DNA of 35,121 bases from assembly GCA_963974645.1 (NCBI GenBank), contig CAXBEA010000034.1, forward strand, positions 1 to 35,121, given 5' to 3'. Below the pieces are notes generated by a model, which worked only from the letters and a program-made list of their open reading frames with translations, made no database searches and was not told the DNA's origin. The DNA is from Motiliproteus sp963974645. GTDB taxonomy: Bacteria > Pseudomonadota > Gammaproteobacteria > Pseudomonadales > Balneatricaceae. A program made the position numbers and the translations under genes. This document shows positions 1-7,543 of this stretch, in pieces; position 1 is the stretch's first letter; each line of letters begins with the position of its first letter.

Positions 1-290
1 GGCGCAGCCTGGACAAACGCGTCTAACTCGGTGCCCAGAGAGACAGTCGGCTGGCCAGGCTTCATTGCGCATCTCCCTGGGCTTCTGGCGCAGCCTGGAC
101 AAACGCGTCTAACTCGGTGCCCAGAGAGACAGTCGGCTGGCTAGGCTTCATTGCGCATCTCCCTGGGCTTCTGGCGCAGCCTGGACAAACGCCTCAAGCT
201 CGGCGCCCAGAGAGACAGTCGGCTGGCCTGGTTTCATTGCGCATCTCCCTGGGCTTCTGGCGCAGCCTGGACAAACGCCTCTAGCTCGGC
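1..290. repeat. 86-bp tandem repeat derived from the maiA 3' end
   Basis: Three consecutive 86-bp units (1-86, 87-172, 173-258) are followed by a partial fourth that merges into maiA. Each unit holds, on the minus strand, the last 16 or so codons of maiA with its TGA and then about 30 bp of downstream sequence. Units 1 and 2 are nearly identical and unit 3 has a few substitutions. The period is not a multiple of three, but because each copy carries a stop the repeat lies outside the living reading frame. The array may continue to the left of the window. Confidence 0.95.
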
Positions 291-881
291 GCAGGCGGCA
301 TCGATGCGCACCAGCGTCGGGTAAGCCGTTAGATCGACCTGGAAACGGCGAGCGTTATACAGCTGCGGTACCAAACAGAGATCGGCCAGCCCCGGTGTCT
401 GCCCATGGCAATAGATGCCGGTATTCGGGCTAGCGGCCAACAGGGTCTCCAATGCCGCAAACCCCTGCTCGATCCAGTGACGATACCAGCTGTTTTTCTG
501 TGCCGTATCGGCGCCCAACGTCAGCTCCAGCTGTTTCAGCACCCGCAGGTTATTGAGCGGATGGATATCACAGGCCACCGCCTGAGCCAGGGCACGCACT
601 CTCGCCCGTCCCATGGCATCGCTGGGTAGCAGTGCGACCCCGCTGACGGCCTCATCCAGATACTCGACGATCGCCAGCGACTGGGTCAGAAGCTGTCCGT
701 CATCCAGCTCCAGCGAGGGCACCAGGCGCTGCGGATTGATAGCGGCATAGTCGGATCTGAGTTGTTCACCGCCCTCGTTAATCAGGCTCACGTACACCGA
801 CCGGTAGTCGATCGCCTTCAGATTCAAGGCAATCCTGACCCGGTAGGCCGCCGAGGAGCGCCAGTAGGTATACAGTTTCAT
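234..881 (-). CDS. maiA: Maleylacetoacetate isomerase (zeta-class GST)
   Basis: This 215-residue protein is of normal length for the zeta glutathione transferases that isomerise maleylacetoacetate to fumarylacetoacetate in homogentisate catabolism. It opens with MKLYTYWRSSAAYRVRIAL, containing the family's SSxxxRVRIAL glutathione-site motif, and has the N-terminal thioredoxin fold followed by the helical GST C-terminal domain. An ATG 66 bp upstream is in frame, but the start at 881 has a clear AGGAGA ribosome site. It lies 25 bp after the marR gene and is probably co-transcribed. A maleylpyruvate isomerase of the gentisate pathway is the main alternative, but the full-length fumarylacetoacetase at 9598 favours homogentisate. 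Its 3' end has been tandemly duplicated downstream. Confidence 0.9.
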   Translation of the reverse strand: MKLYTYWRSSAAYRVRIALNLKAIDYRSVYVSLINEGGEQLRSDYAAINPQRLVPSLELDDGQLLTQSLAIVEYLDEAVSGVALLPSDAMGRARVRALAQAVACDIHPLNNLRVLKQLELTLGADTAQKNSWYRHWIEQGFAALETLLAASPNTGIYCHGQTPGLADLCLVPQLYNARRFQVDLTAYPTLVRIDAACAELEAFVQAAPEAQGDAQ

Positions 882-906
882 CGGTCTCTCCTTAGGATTA
901 TTCATC

Positions 907-1434
907 TCAACTAAGCGCCTTGGCATCATCCTGCCCGCCGCTGGCATTGATCCCTGCTGCCTGCACGCGCACCTTATTCATCAGCGCTTTCAATGTTTGT
1001 TGCTCATCCTCACTCAGACAGCCGAGCAACTGTTGCTCCAGCGCCCGAACCTGAGGTACCAGATCGGCAAAGACCCGCTGCCCCTGGTCGGTGAGGTGCA
1101 GCGTGACCCGACGACGGTCGGCGGGATCAACCCAACGCTGCAGCAAGTCACGCGTCAACAACCCCTTGATCGCCCGACTGACCTGCACCTTGTCGATACT
1201 CGAATGCCGCACCACCTCGCTGGCGGATAGCGGCTGGTGGCTGCCCAGCACCGCCATGGTGCGCCACTCCGACACGCTCAGACCGTAGCGACTGGCGTAG
1301 ATAGCACTCACCGCCTGACTCACCTGCAGATAGAACATCCGTACCTGGTAAGGGAAAAACGCCTCCAGGGTAAAAACACTCTCCGTCTGCTTGCTACTGG
1401 ATGTAGGTACGAGTGTCGGTATAGGTATCGTCAT
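907..1434 (-). CDS. MarR-family transcriptional regulator
   Basis: A 175-residue winged-helix regulator. The DNA-binding helices span about residues 69-95, and the wing carries DPADRRRVTLHLT (103-115), the DxRxRxxxLT signature of MarR proteins. Helical dimerisation segments flank this core. The N-terminal 20 residues are Thr/Ser/Pro-rich and likely disordered. It sits directly upstream of maiA on the same strand, so it probably controls aromatic-acid catabolism and its own operon, as HpaR- or HmgR-type regulators do. The ligand cannot be read from sequence. A homogentisate pathway intermediate is an inference from context. Confidence 0.85.
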   Translation of the reverse strand: MTIPIPTLVPTSSSKQTESVFTLEAFFPYQVRMFYLQVSQAVSAIYASRYGLSVSEWRTMAVLGSHQPLSASEVVRHSSIDKVQVSRAIKGLLTRDLLQRWVDPADRRRVTLHLTDQGQRVFADLVPQVRALEQQLLGCLSEDEQQTLKALMNKVRVQAAGINASGGQDDAKALS

Positions 1435-1461
1435 GGTTTAAGCTCTTTTTAGTCGCTGTTG

Positions 1462-1860
1462 TCAGTCACGGGCAAGCACGGATTTATAGTCCATATCCGA
1501 CTTCAGAATATGGTTGATCAGCCAACCGCGCAGGTAGGCATTGACACTTTCGGCCAGTAACAGCGCCGATTGCCCGCCGACACTGAACGACTGGCGCACC
1601 GCCCGCAGCCACTGTTCAAAAGCGCGATGCTGCGCCTTGTGAGCCTCGAACTCGGCATAACCGGCCTGTCGCAGCAGCTGCTCTTCAAAACGAAAATGCT
1701 CTTTAACGTAGTGATCCAGCTCGTCAAAGATATAGGCGATCATCCCCCCAGAATCCGCCGCTTTGGTCAGCTGATTGATCAGCTGAATCAAGCCCTGGTG
1801 CTGTTGATCCAGCAGCGGATGGCCGACGCTGTACTCCTCTTTCCACTCGATCAGTTCCAT
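1462..1860 (-). CDS. Bacteriohemerythrin
   Basis: This 132-residue single-domain hemerythrin has the complete di-iron ligand set of bacterial hemerythrins: H21 (in DQQH), H55, E59 (HFRFE), H74, H78, H117 and D122. Such proteins bind O2 reversibly and serve as oxygen carriers or stores, or deliver O2 to oxygenases. It sits between the TRAP transporter genes (24 bp after dctM) and marR-maiA on the same strand, so it may be part of one transcript. A role in supplying O2 to the FAD hydroxylase or the ring-cleaving dioxygenase is attractive but is only inferred from position. Confidence 0.9.
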   Translation of the reverse strand: MELIEWKEEYSVGHPLLDQQHQGLIQLINQLTKAADSGGMIAYIFDELDHYVKEHFRFEEQLLRQAGYAEFEAHKAQHRAFEQWLRAVRQSFSVGGQSALLLAESVNAYLRGWLINHILKSDMDYKSVLARD

Positions 1861-1884
1861 ACATCACTCCTTATTCCATACGCC

Positions 1885-3195
1885 TTAATCCATCAACAGC
1901 GACGGCAACCATAACGACAGCGCGGGAATGGCGACCAGCAGCGCCAAGCGCACCACATCGGCGAGTAGAAAAGCGACGATGCCGCGGCTGATGGTCGATA
2001 ATGTCAACTCTGGCGTGGTGGCCAGGATCACAAACAGGTTCATCCCCACCGGCGGTGTAATCAAACCCACCTCAACGACCGACACCATGATCACCCCAAA
2101 CCAGATTGGGTCAAAGCCCAGAGAGAGCACCAGCGGATAGACGAACGGCAGGGTCAACAGGATCATCGACAGCGCGTCCATAAAGCAGCCCAGGACGATG
2201 AAAAACACAATCAGCATCATCAACACCAGGTAGCGATTCCAACCCAGTTCACCCACTTGCCGCACCAAATCCTGCGGCAGCCCGGTGGTCTCAACGAAGT
2301 AGTTGAACACCGATGTCCCGATCAAGATCAGAAAGATCATTCCGCTGGTCGTGGAGGTCTCGCCCAGACAGGATAGGAACACCTTGGTATTGAGCTGACG
2401 TTTAAACAGGGCCAGCATAAAAGCACCTGCCGCACCGATCGCAGCCGCTTCGGTGGGCGAGAACCAACCCAGATAGATGCCGCCGATTACCACCCCAAAT
2501 AACAGCGCCACCGGCCAGACATTTTTCAGCGCCTTGAGACGACCGGACCAATCGGTACGCGCATCCGCAGGCCCCAGCAGCGGGTTACGCTGGGTCCGCA
2601 CCCAGATCGCGCCTATATACAAGGCAGTGGCCAGAATGCCTGGAATCAGCGCAGCGGCGAACATACGGCCTATCGACTGCTCGGTCAGCAGAGCGTAGAT
2701 CACCATAATGACACTGGGGGGGATCAACACCCCCAGGGTACCGCCAGCGGCGACGGTGGCACTGGCCAGACCGTCGTCGTAGCCACGGCGGCGCATCTCC
2801 GGCATCGCCACCCGGCTCATCGTCGCCGCCGTCGCCAGACTCGATCCGCAGATCGCACCAAAGGCGGCGCAGGCACCGATAGTCGCCATCGCCAGGCCAC
2901 CTTTGCGGTGACCGATAAAGACATTGACCGCCTGGTACAGCGCCTGTGACAAGCCGGCGCGGGCGGCGAATACCCCCATCATGATAAACAGTGGGATCAC
3001 CGATAGTGAGTAGGGAAACACCGACTCAAATGGCACCGACCCCAGGATGAAACCGACACTCTCTGGACCATTCAAAATCCAGCCGCCCACGGCGCCCACC
3101 ATACCCATCGCAATGGCGACCGGCACCCGCACAGCGATCAACAAAAACATCACCGCAAAGGCGATCAGGCCCAAAGCCTGAGGGGAGATATCCAT
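1885..3195 (-). CDS. dctM: TRAP transporter large permease DctM
   Basis: This 436-residue polytopic membrane protein has the usual length and about twelve hydrophobic segments of the TRAP large subunit. Family stretches such as GAICGSSLATAATM, GTLGVLIPPSVIMVIYA and GLITPPVGMNLFV are present, the last two being the re-entrant loop motifs of this ion-transporter superfamily. It forms the Na+ or H+-coupled translocation path in the inner membrane, working with DctQ and the periplasmic DctP. Its ATG overlaps the dctQ stop codon in a TGATG arrangement, so translation is coupled. Confidence 0.95.
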   Translation of the reverse strand: MDISPQALGLIAFAVMFLLIAVRVPVAIAMGMVGAVGGWILNGPESVGFILGSVPFESVFPYSLSVIPLFIMMGVFAARAGLSQALYQAVNVFIGHRKGGLAMATIGACAAFGAICGSSLATAATMSRVAMPEMRRRGYDDGLASATVAAGGTLGVLIPPSVIMVIYALLTEQSIGRMFAAALIPGILATALYIGAIWVRTQRNPLLGPADARTDWSGRLKALKNVWPVALLFGVVIGGIYLGWFSPTEAAAIGAAGAFMLALFKRQLNTKVFLSCLGETSTTSGMIFLILIGTSVFNYFVETTGLPQDLVRQVGELGWNRYLVLMMLIVFFIVLGCFMDALSMILLTLPFVYPLVLSLGFDPIWFGVIMVSVVEVGLITPPVGMNLFVILATTPELTLSTISRGIVAFLLADVVRLALLVAIPALSLWLPSLLMD

Positions 3196-3716
3196 CAGTT
3201 AAATTCCTCCAGAACGATACCACTGCGCCCGGTGATCGCCGTATACAGGGCTTCCACCGCAATATGCAAGGTCACCAGCGTCGACAAAGCGGCACCGATT
3301 AACAGCGGGATCCAGTAATAGAGCATCGGTAAACCAAAGGTCATCGACAGATCACCGTACTCGGCTTGCTGCACAGCCTGGTCATACCCGAACCAGGCGA
3401 TCGCAAACATAAAGCAGCTGCCCAGAACCGCACCCAGTAGCTGCATCAGTGCCGCGACCCGACGCGATGCCATATCCGCCAGGATCGATACCGCCACATG
3501 GCTGCGACTCATAAAGGCGAACGGGATCGACAGATAAGCAGCCGCCATTACCATCAGCTGGATCAGGTCGATCGCACCGAAAATGCCACCCAAACCCAGT
3601 TTGCGCATTGCCACATCCAGGGTAGTGATCCCCACGGCACCCAGCAGGAACAGCATGCCGATCCAGGCTACATATTTGGTCAGGGCATAGAGCTGGCGGT
3701 TAAAAATAGCGATCAT
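3195..3716 (-). CDS. dctQ: TRAP transporter small permease DctQ
   Basis: A 173-residue protein with four predicted transmembrane helices, the standard topology of the TRAP small subunit that packs against DctM. The segment ending in SRSHVAVSIL corresponds to the conserved region before helix III of the family. The gene lies between dctP (95 bp gap) and dctM (1-base overlap). The order P-Q-M is the usual TRAP operon order. Confidence 0.92.
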   Translation of the reverse strand: MIAIFNRQLYALTKYVAWIGMLFLLGAVGITTLDVAMRKLGLGGIFGAIDLIQLMVMAAAYLSIPFAFMSRSHVAVSILADMASRRVAALMQLLGAVLGSCFMFAIAWFGYDQAVQQAEYGDLSMTFGLPMLYYWIPLLIGAALSTLVTLHIAVEALYTAITGRSGIVLEEFN

Positions 3717-3811
3717 GGTTAAGACCTCTGGGATTCAAAACGATAACGGCTGCCCATCCTCCTTCAGGGTGCAAGGACAGCGGGGTTAACTCTTGTCATT
3801 AGAGGTATCCT

Positions 3812-4843
3812 TTATTCGTACTTGGTGATGATCTGCTGCGCCTTAGCGTAAATCTCGCGGGCATTCTTTACCCCCGCCTGCTCCAAGTCGTCCAGATACT
3901 TGTCAATGGTGGGCTGCAATACCGTACGCCACTGTTGGCGCTGCTCGTCGGTGAGGCTGGTGACGGTGTTACCACGCTTTTGGATGTCAGCAATACCTGC
4001 CTTATCCCACTCGTTCCACCAAGGACCAAATTTCGCCACCAGAGGCGCGCCGGTCATGTCGTCGAGTACCGCCTGAACATCGGCGGGCAGCGAGCGGTAC
4101 TTCTTTTCGTTCATCACGAAATAGAAGCTGGTGGTGTAGGCCTTGGCATCCAGATGGTAATTCAACACTTCATAAAGTTTGAAACCATGGATCGCTTCAT
4201 AAGGAAACACATTGCCATCCAACACCCCCTTTTGCAGATTTTCGTAGACCTGGGTGGGCGGCATGCCGACCGGGGTCGCACCCAGTTGCTCGAGCATCAT
4301 AGAGATCGCCAGGCTTGGGGTGCGCAACCGCAATCCCTTCAGGTCATCCATGGTCTTGATCTGTTTATCCCGGGTATGGATCAGACCGGGGTTATGCGCG
4401 TGCAGCGCCAACACCTTAAGGCCGCGATACTCCTCTTTTAAATACTCGGGATACAGATCCCACAGGGTTTTCGACGCCGCATCGGCACTCTTGACCATAA
4501 ACGGCAGGTCCATAATCAGCGTCCGTGGCAGGCGCCCACGCGGGAACCCGGTTAGACCATGGGAGATATCGACCACCCCGGCTCGGACCTGATCAAACTG
4601 CTTAGCCACATGGCCGAAAGCGGAACCTGCCGGGAAGATAGTGACTTTAACCTGGCCATTAGTGCGGCGCTCCAGCTCCGCAGCCCAAGGCTCCAGAAAG
4701 TCCTTTTGGGTCGGATGCGTTGAGGGCAGAAAATGGCTCAGTTTTAATTCGATAACCTCGGCTTGAGCCAAGGTTGGCAGTAGTGCAGTCCAGATCAGAA
4801 CTGCGGTGAATAGTGCGGTGAATAGTGCGGTCAGACGTTTCAT
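3812..4843 (-). CDS. dctP: TRAP substrate-binding protein DctP
   Basis: A 343-residue periplasmic binding protein. A Sec signal peptide spans residues 1-28 with cleavage after LAQA. The mature part starts with the family pattern IELKLSHFLPSTHP and contains LKGLRLRTP, the segment holding the Arg that clamps a carboxylate ligand in DctP proteins. Its likely substrate is an organic acid, and the neighbouring catabolic genes suggest an aromatic acid, though the sequence alone does not prove this. The signal peptide contains an in-frame 12-bp direct repeat encoding LFTALFTA. It is the first gene of the dctPQM operon and lies downstream of a control region rich in palindromes. Confidence 0.93.
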   Translation of the reverse strand: MKRLTALFTALFTAVLIWTALLPTLAQAEVIELKLSHFLPSTHPTQKDFLEPWAAELERRTNGQVKVTIFPAGSAFGHVAKQFDQVRAGVVDISHGLTGFPRGRLPRTLIMDLPFMVKSADAASKTLWDLYPEYLKEEYRGLKVLALHAHNPGLIHTRDKQIKTMDDLKGLRLRTPSLAISMMLEQLGATPVGMPPTQVYENLQKGVLDGNVFPYEAIHGFKLYEVLNYHLDAKAYTTSFYFVMNEKKYRSLPADVQAVLDDMTGAPLVAKFGPWWNEWDKAGIADIQKRGNTVTSLTDEQRQQWRTVLQPTIDKYLDDLEQAGVKNAREIYAKAQQIITKYE

Positions 4844-4901
4844 TATTATTATCCTTGCAAACGGTCGGTTTAGATCTCACCAGCGCCGCTGAACCGGACA
4901 T

Positions 4902-4941
4902 TGGTTTCAGATGAAACCATTTAATTTCATATGAAACCATT
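4902..4941. promoter_or_regulatory. Tandem palindromic operator candidate
   Basis: The first element is a perfect inverted repeat, TGGTTTCA-GA-TGAAACCA (4902-4919). The second contains the perfect 12-mer TTTCATATGAAA (4925-4936) followed by the same CCATT. They repeat with a 20-bp period, about two helical turns, so bound dimers would lie on the same DNA face. This suits a cooperative repressor or activator of the TRAP operon. The binding protein is unknown. Confidence 0.7.
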
Positions 4942-4974
4942 ACGCAAGACTGTCATTTGCTGTGTTGCATTTTT

Positions 4975-4989
4975 TTACGAAATATGTAA
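4975..4989. promoter_or_regulatory. TTACG-N5-CGTAA-like site (TRAP copy 1)
   Basis: TTACG-AAATA-TGTAA matches the element found twice upstream of iclR and the MBL gene, with one mismatch in the right arm. Candidate IclR operator. Confidence 0.5.
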
Positions 4990-5079
4990 TTACTGAAAAA
5001 ATCGAGCCGTTATCACAACCCTGACTCCAGAGTTGGCACGGCAATTGAAAACAGTCGTAGACAGGTATTATTTAATAAA

Positions 5080-5094
5080 TTATGAACTGCGTAA
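5080..5094. promoter_or_regulatory. TTACG-N5-CGTAA-like site (TRAP copy 2)
   Basis: TTATG-AACTG-CGTAA is a one-mismatch copy, the mismatch being in the left arm. It lies 237 bp upstream of dctP and could be a distal site. Confidence 0.4.
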
Positions 5095-5160
5095 TTAATT
5101 AGACATTAAAACAGAGTGCTAAAAAATGAACCGAGCCCCCCACGGGCTTACCGTATTGCC

Positions 5161-5220
5161 CACTGTAGGTCGGAATTTATTCCGACGATGCAACCAGCGG
5201 GCCTTTGTGGGCTGAAGCCC
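5161..5220. repeat. REP-like palindromes
   Basis: Two hairpins lie side by side. GTCGGAA-TTTA-TTCCGAC (5169-5186) has a perfect 7-bp stem. A GGGCT/AGCCC stem follows just before 5220. The surrounding words (TGTAGGTCGG, GTGGGCTGAAGCCCAACC) resemble REP/REPIN elements of gammaproteobacteria. They lie between the ends of iclR and the TRAP promoter and abut the 50-bp tandem repeat. Confidence 0.65.
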
Positions 5221-5390
5221 AACCCACAGGGACGTGGGGCGTGTCTTAACTGCAGGAGCAATTTCAGACCAACCCACAGGGACGTGGGGCGTGTCTTAAC
5301 TGCAGGAGCGATTTCAGACCAACCCACAGGGACGTGGGGCCTGTCTTAACTGCAGGAGCAATTTCAGATCAAGCCACAAAGAGACGGGCA
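5221..5390. repeat. 50-bp tandem repeat, three copies
   Basis: Three head-to-tail 50-bp units (5221-5270, 5271-5320, 5321-5370) differ at only a few bases and are followed by a degraded start of a fourth. The unit begins with the AACCCACAGGGACGTGGGGC word that follows the REP-like hairpin. It is non-coding and ends about 30 bp before the iclR stop codon. Confidence 0.95.
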
Positions 5391-5421
5391 CCGGATACCA
5401 AAGCCAGCCATAGAAGAGCGC

Positions 5422-6258
5422 TCAAACGGCGGCAGGCAGATACCCCAATTGCGCCGATATATCACCAGCAGTCTGGCGCAACAACTGCGCATTACGCCCG
5501 TCCCAGGCCGCATCAAAGCGGGATTTAAAACCGAACAGCGCCAGCGACAGTACCAGCTCGCCCCGGTAATCAAAGATCGGCGCCGCCAGTGACGACACCC
5601 CCTCAACACTGTGCCCCAGCACTCTGCCCAGCCCGCTCTGTCGGGTCTCATCGATAATTTCGGCGACCTCTTCCCAGTTACCGGGTGCCAGTTTATGCGG
5701 CTGCTCCCTGAAGGCCGCCAGCTCTTTCTCAACCAGCGGACGGATCAACTCACGCGGAAGGTGTGCCATAAAAACCCGACCCGACGCCGACATGGTGGTA
5801 GAGAAGTTAGTACCCGGACGTATCCCCACCGAGATCGGCCGACGCGATTGAAACCAGCGAATCACCGTAGTGCCCGCCGAGCCCCAAACCGTCAGAATAA
5901 CGCCCTCCTCGGTTCGGTCACGCAATGCTTCGATGCTGTCGCTGGCCACCGACGTGGGGTCAAGGCGCGACAAAAACAGGGTCGAAAACTCCAACCCATA
6001 GGGCCCCAGGTCGTAGCGTCCATGCGCCGTACGGGCCACAAACCCAGTATTGACCAAACTGGTTAGATAACGGTGCGCTTTGGCGGGATGCATCGTCACC
6101 GCTGTGCTGAGTTCATTCAACGACGCATGCCCCCCCATGGCCGCAAGTGCCTTGAGCAATCCCATGCCGACCTCCACCGACTGCACCCCTCCCTTAGCCA
6201 CCTCTTTAGCCACTTCTTTAGCCACCTCTTTAGCCGCCTCTTTAGCCTCCCCTTTCAC
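5422..6258 (-). CDS. IclR-family transcriptional regulator
   Basis: This 278-residue protein has an N-terminal winged helix (about 27-90, with LNELSTAVTMHPAKAHRYL as the HTH) and the GAF-like IclR effector domain (about 95-270). The start is GTG at 6258, supported by an AGGAG site seven bases upstream. Residues 5-22 are a Lys-Glu-Ala/Val repeat encoded by 12-bp repeats, a charged helical extension not typical of the family. It is divergent from the MBL-hydroxylase-DUF2783-FAH genes and lies downstream of the TRAP control region, so it probably controls both. The candidate operator TTACG-N5-CGTAA lies beside its own start. Effector unknown. Confidence 0.92.
   Translation of the reverse strand: MKGEAKEAAKEVAKEVAKEVAKGGVQSVEVGMGLLKALAAMGGHASLNELSTAVTMHPAKAHRYLTSLVNTGFVARTAHGRYDLGPYGLEFSTLFLSRLDPTSVASDSIEALRDRTEEGVILTVWGSAGTTVIRWFQSRRPISVGIRPGTNFSTTMSASGRVFMAHLPRELIRPLVEKELAAFREQPHKLAPGNWEEVAEIIDETRQSGLGRVLGHSVEGVSSLAAPIFDYRGELVLSLALFGFKSRFDAAWDGRNAQLLRQTAGDISAQLGYLPAAV
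6191..6246. repeat. 12-bp in-frame tandem repeat in the iclR 5' end
   Basis: About four and a half copies of a 12-bp unit (CTTTAGCCACCT with small changes) encode the KEVA repeats at the N-terminus of the IclR protein. Copy-number change would lengthen or shorten the helix by four residues without shifting the frame. Confidence 0.9.
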
Positions 6259-6453
6259 CGACCCACTCCTTTATTAACCAATGAAAATATCAATTACGTA
6301 ATCCGTAAAATATTACAACCCGATAACCGTAACCTTTGCATGACTAAATAACTAGTGCTTGAATGAGATATATCAAATATCTAAAAGTTTACGCATAGCG
6401 TAACGAAGCGATCAACAAGCAACAGCGACCCTAACTCTTACTAAGGAATACTC
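6259..6453. promoter_or_regulatory. Divergent iclR / MBL-hydroxylase promoter region
   Basis: This 195-bp AT-rich spacer separates the IclR gene from the catabolic genes. It holds two exact TTACG-N5-CGTAA sites: 6294-6308 close to iclR, and 6389-6403, which is the perfect palindrome TTACGC-ATA-GCGTAA, about 50 bp before the MBL start. This fits a regulator that represses itself and controls the divergent operon. Confidence 0.7.
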
Positions 6454-7428
6454 ATGAGCACTCAATTTGCCTCGGCTGCCGATCTGGATGTGAAAAAAGT
6501 TAGCTTTACCCAATTGTCAGCCCACTGCTGGGCCTACACCGCCGAAGGCGATCCCAACACCGGCGTTATCATCGGCGACGATGCCGTCATGATCATCGAC
6601 GCCACCGCGACCCCCGTAGCGGCCCAAGATCTAGTGCGGCAGATCCGTGAAGTCACCGACAAGCCGATCAAGTACGTCACCCTGTCGCATTACCACGCGG
6701 TTCGGGTGCTGGGTGCGTCCGGCTATAAAGAGCACGGTCTGCAACAGGTCATTGCTAGCAAAGATACCTATGAGCTGATCGTCGAGCGCGGCCAGCAGGA
6801 TATGGATTCGGAGATCGGCCGCTTTCCACGCTTGTTCCAATCGGTTGAGAGTGTCCCTGGTCTGACCTGGCCTACGCTTATTTTCCAAAAAGAGATGACC
6901 CTGATGATGGGTACTCTTGAAGTAAAGATCATGCAACTGGGGCGCGGCCACACCAAGGGCGATACCGTGGTTTGGGTTCCGAGCGAACAGGTACTGTTCT
7001 CGGGTGACCTGGTTGAGTGCGATGCAGCCTGCTACACCGGCGATGCTTACCTAACCGACTGGCCACAGACGCTCGACAACCTGACCGCGCTTAACGCCCA
7101 GAAACTGGTTCCCGGTCGTGGCCCGGCACTGGAAACCCCCGAGCAGGTCGCCGAAGGCTTGGCGTATACCCGTGCCTTCGTCACCACCCTGTTCCAGAGC
7201 GCTCAGAAAGCGGTGGCGCAGAACATGAATCTTAAAGACTGCATGGCCCTGACCCGCGCGGCGATGGACCCCCAATTTGGCCAGGTATTTATCTACGAGC
7301 ACTGCCTGCCGTTCGACGTTACCCGCGCCCACGACGAGGCCTCAGGCGTGCGCGATCCACGGATCTGGACCGCCGAACGTGACCAGCAGATGTGGCACGG
7401 CCTGCAGCAAACGCAACCGCAGTCTTAG
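6454..7428 (+). CDS. MBL-fold hydrolase-like protein with altered metal motif
   Basis: A 324-residue metallo-beta-lactamase-fold protein. The usual HxHxDH signature reads H79-Y-H81-A-V83-R84, so both the Asp and the third His are replaced. H166 (in GRGHTKGD) and D185 (in FSGDLVE) are kept. From memory, relatives beside FAD hydroxylase and DUF2783 genes share this HYHAVR variant, so it looks like a subfamily trait rather than decay. A changed metal site, one metal, or a non-hydrolytic role are all possible. It is the first gene of the plus-strand operon; a hairpin separates it from the hydroxylase. The reaction is unknown, but the position implies a step or accessory role in aromatic catabolism. 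Confidence 0.8.
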   Translation: MSTQFASAADLDVKKVSFTQLSAHCWAYTAEGDPNTGVIIGDDAVMIIDATATPVAAQDLVRQIREVTDKPIKYVTLSHYHAVRVLGASGYKEHGLQQVIASKDTYELIVERGQQDMDSEIGRFPRLFQSVESVPGLTWPTLIFQKEMTLMMGTLEVKIMQLGRGHTKGDTVVWVPSEQVLFSGDLVECDAACYTGDAYLTDWPQTLDNLTALNAQKLVPGRGPALETPEQVAEGLAYTRAFVTTLFQSAQKAVAQNMNLKDCMALTRAAMDPQFGQVFIYEHCLPFDVTRAHDEASGVRDPRIWTAERDQQMWHGLQQTQPQS

Positions 7429-7443
7429 TCCAAACACGCCTGC

Positions 7444-7470
7444 TTAGAGGGGCAACCTCTGCCCCTCTAA
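7444..7470 (+). terminator. Strong hairpin between MBL and hydroxylase genes
   Basis: TTAGAGGGGCA and TGCCCCTCTAA form a perfect 11-bp stem with a 5-nt loop, followed by no T-run. A further copy of the right arm (TGCCCCTCTA, 7481-7490) could pair with the left arm instead. It may act as a processing or attenuation element that sets relative expression within the operon. Confidence 0.55.
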
Positions 7471-7543
7471 ACGTCACATCTGCCCCTCTATATACATGGC
7501 CCCCATAAACACGGCCCCTCAAAAAAATAAAAACGAGGTCTGC

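Larger units (their letters stand above)
4844..5110. promoter_or_regulatory. Control region upstream of dctP
   Basis: AT-rich non-coding DNA that should hold the dctP promoter. It contains two 17-bp near-identical palindromic elements (4905-4921 and 4925-4941) spaced 20 bp apart, and two one-mismatch copies of the TTACG-N5-CGTAA motif (4975-4989 and 5080-5094). The latter motif occurs exactly in the iclR/MBL intergenic region. No coding sequence was recognised. Confidence 0.7.

Noticed and set aside
5033..5049. Sigma-54-like promoter TTGGCACG-N4-TTGAA on the plus strand
   Set aside because: The -12 half lacks the required GC, and the site points at repeats with no gene downstream on that strand.
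5221..5370. CRISPR array
   Set aside because: Units are directly tandem with no variable spacers and there are no cas genes.
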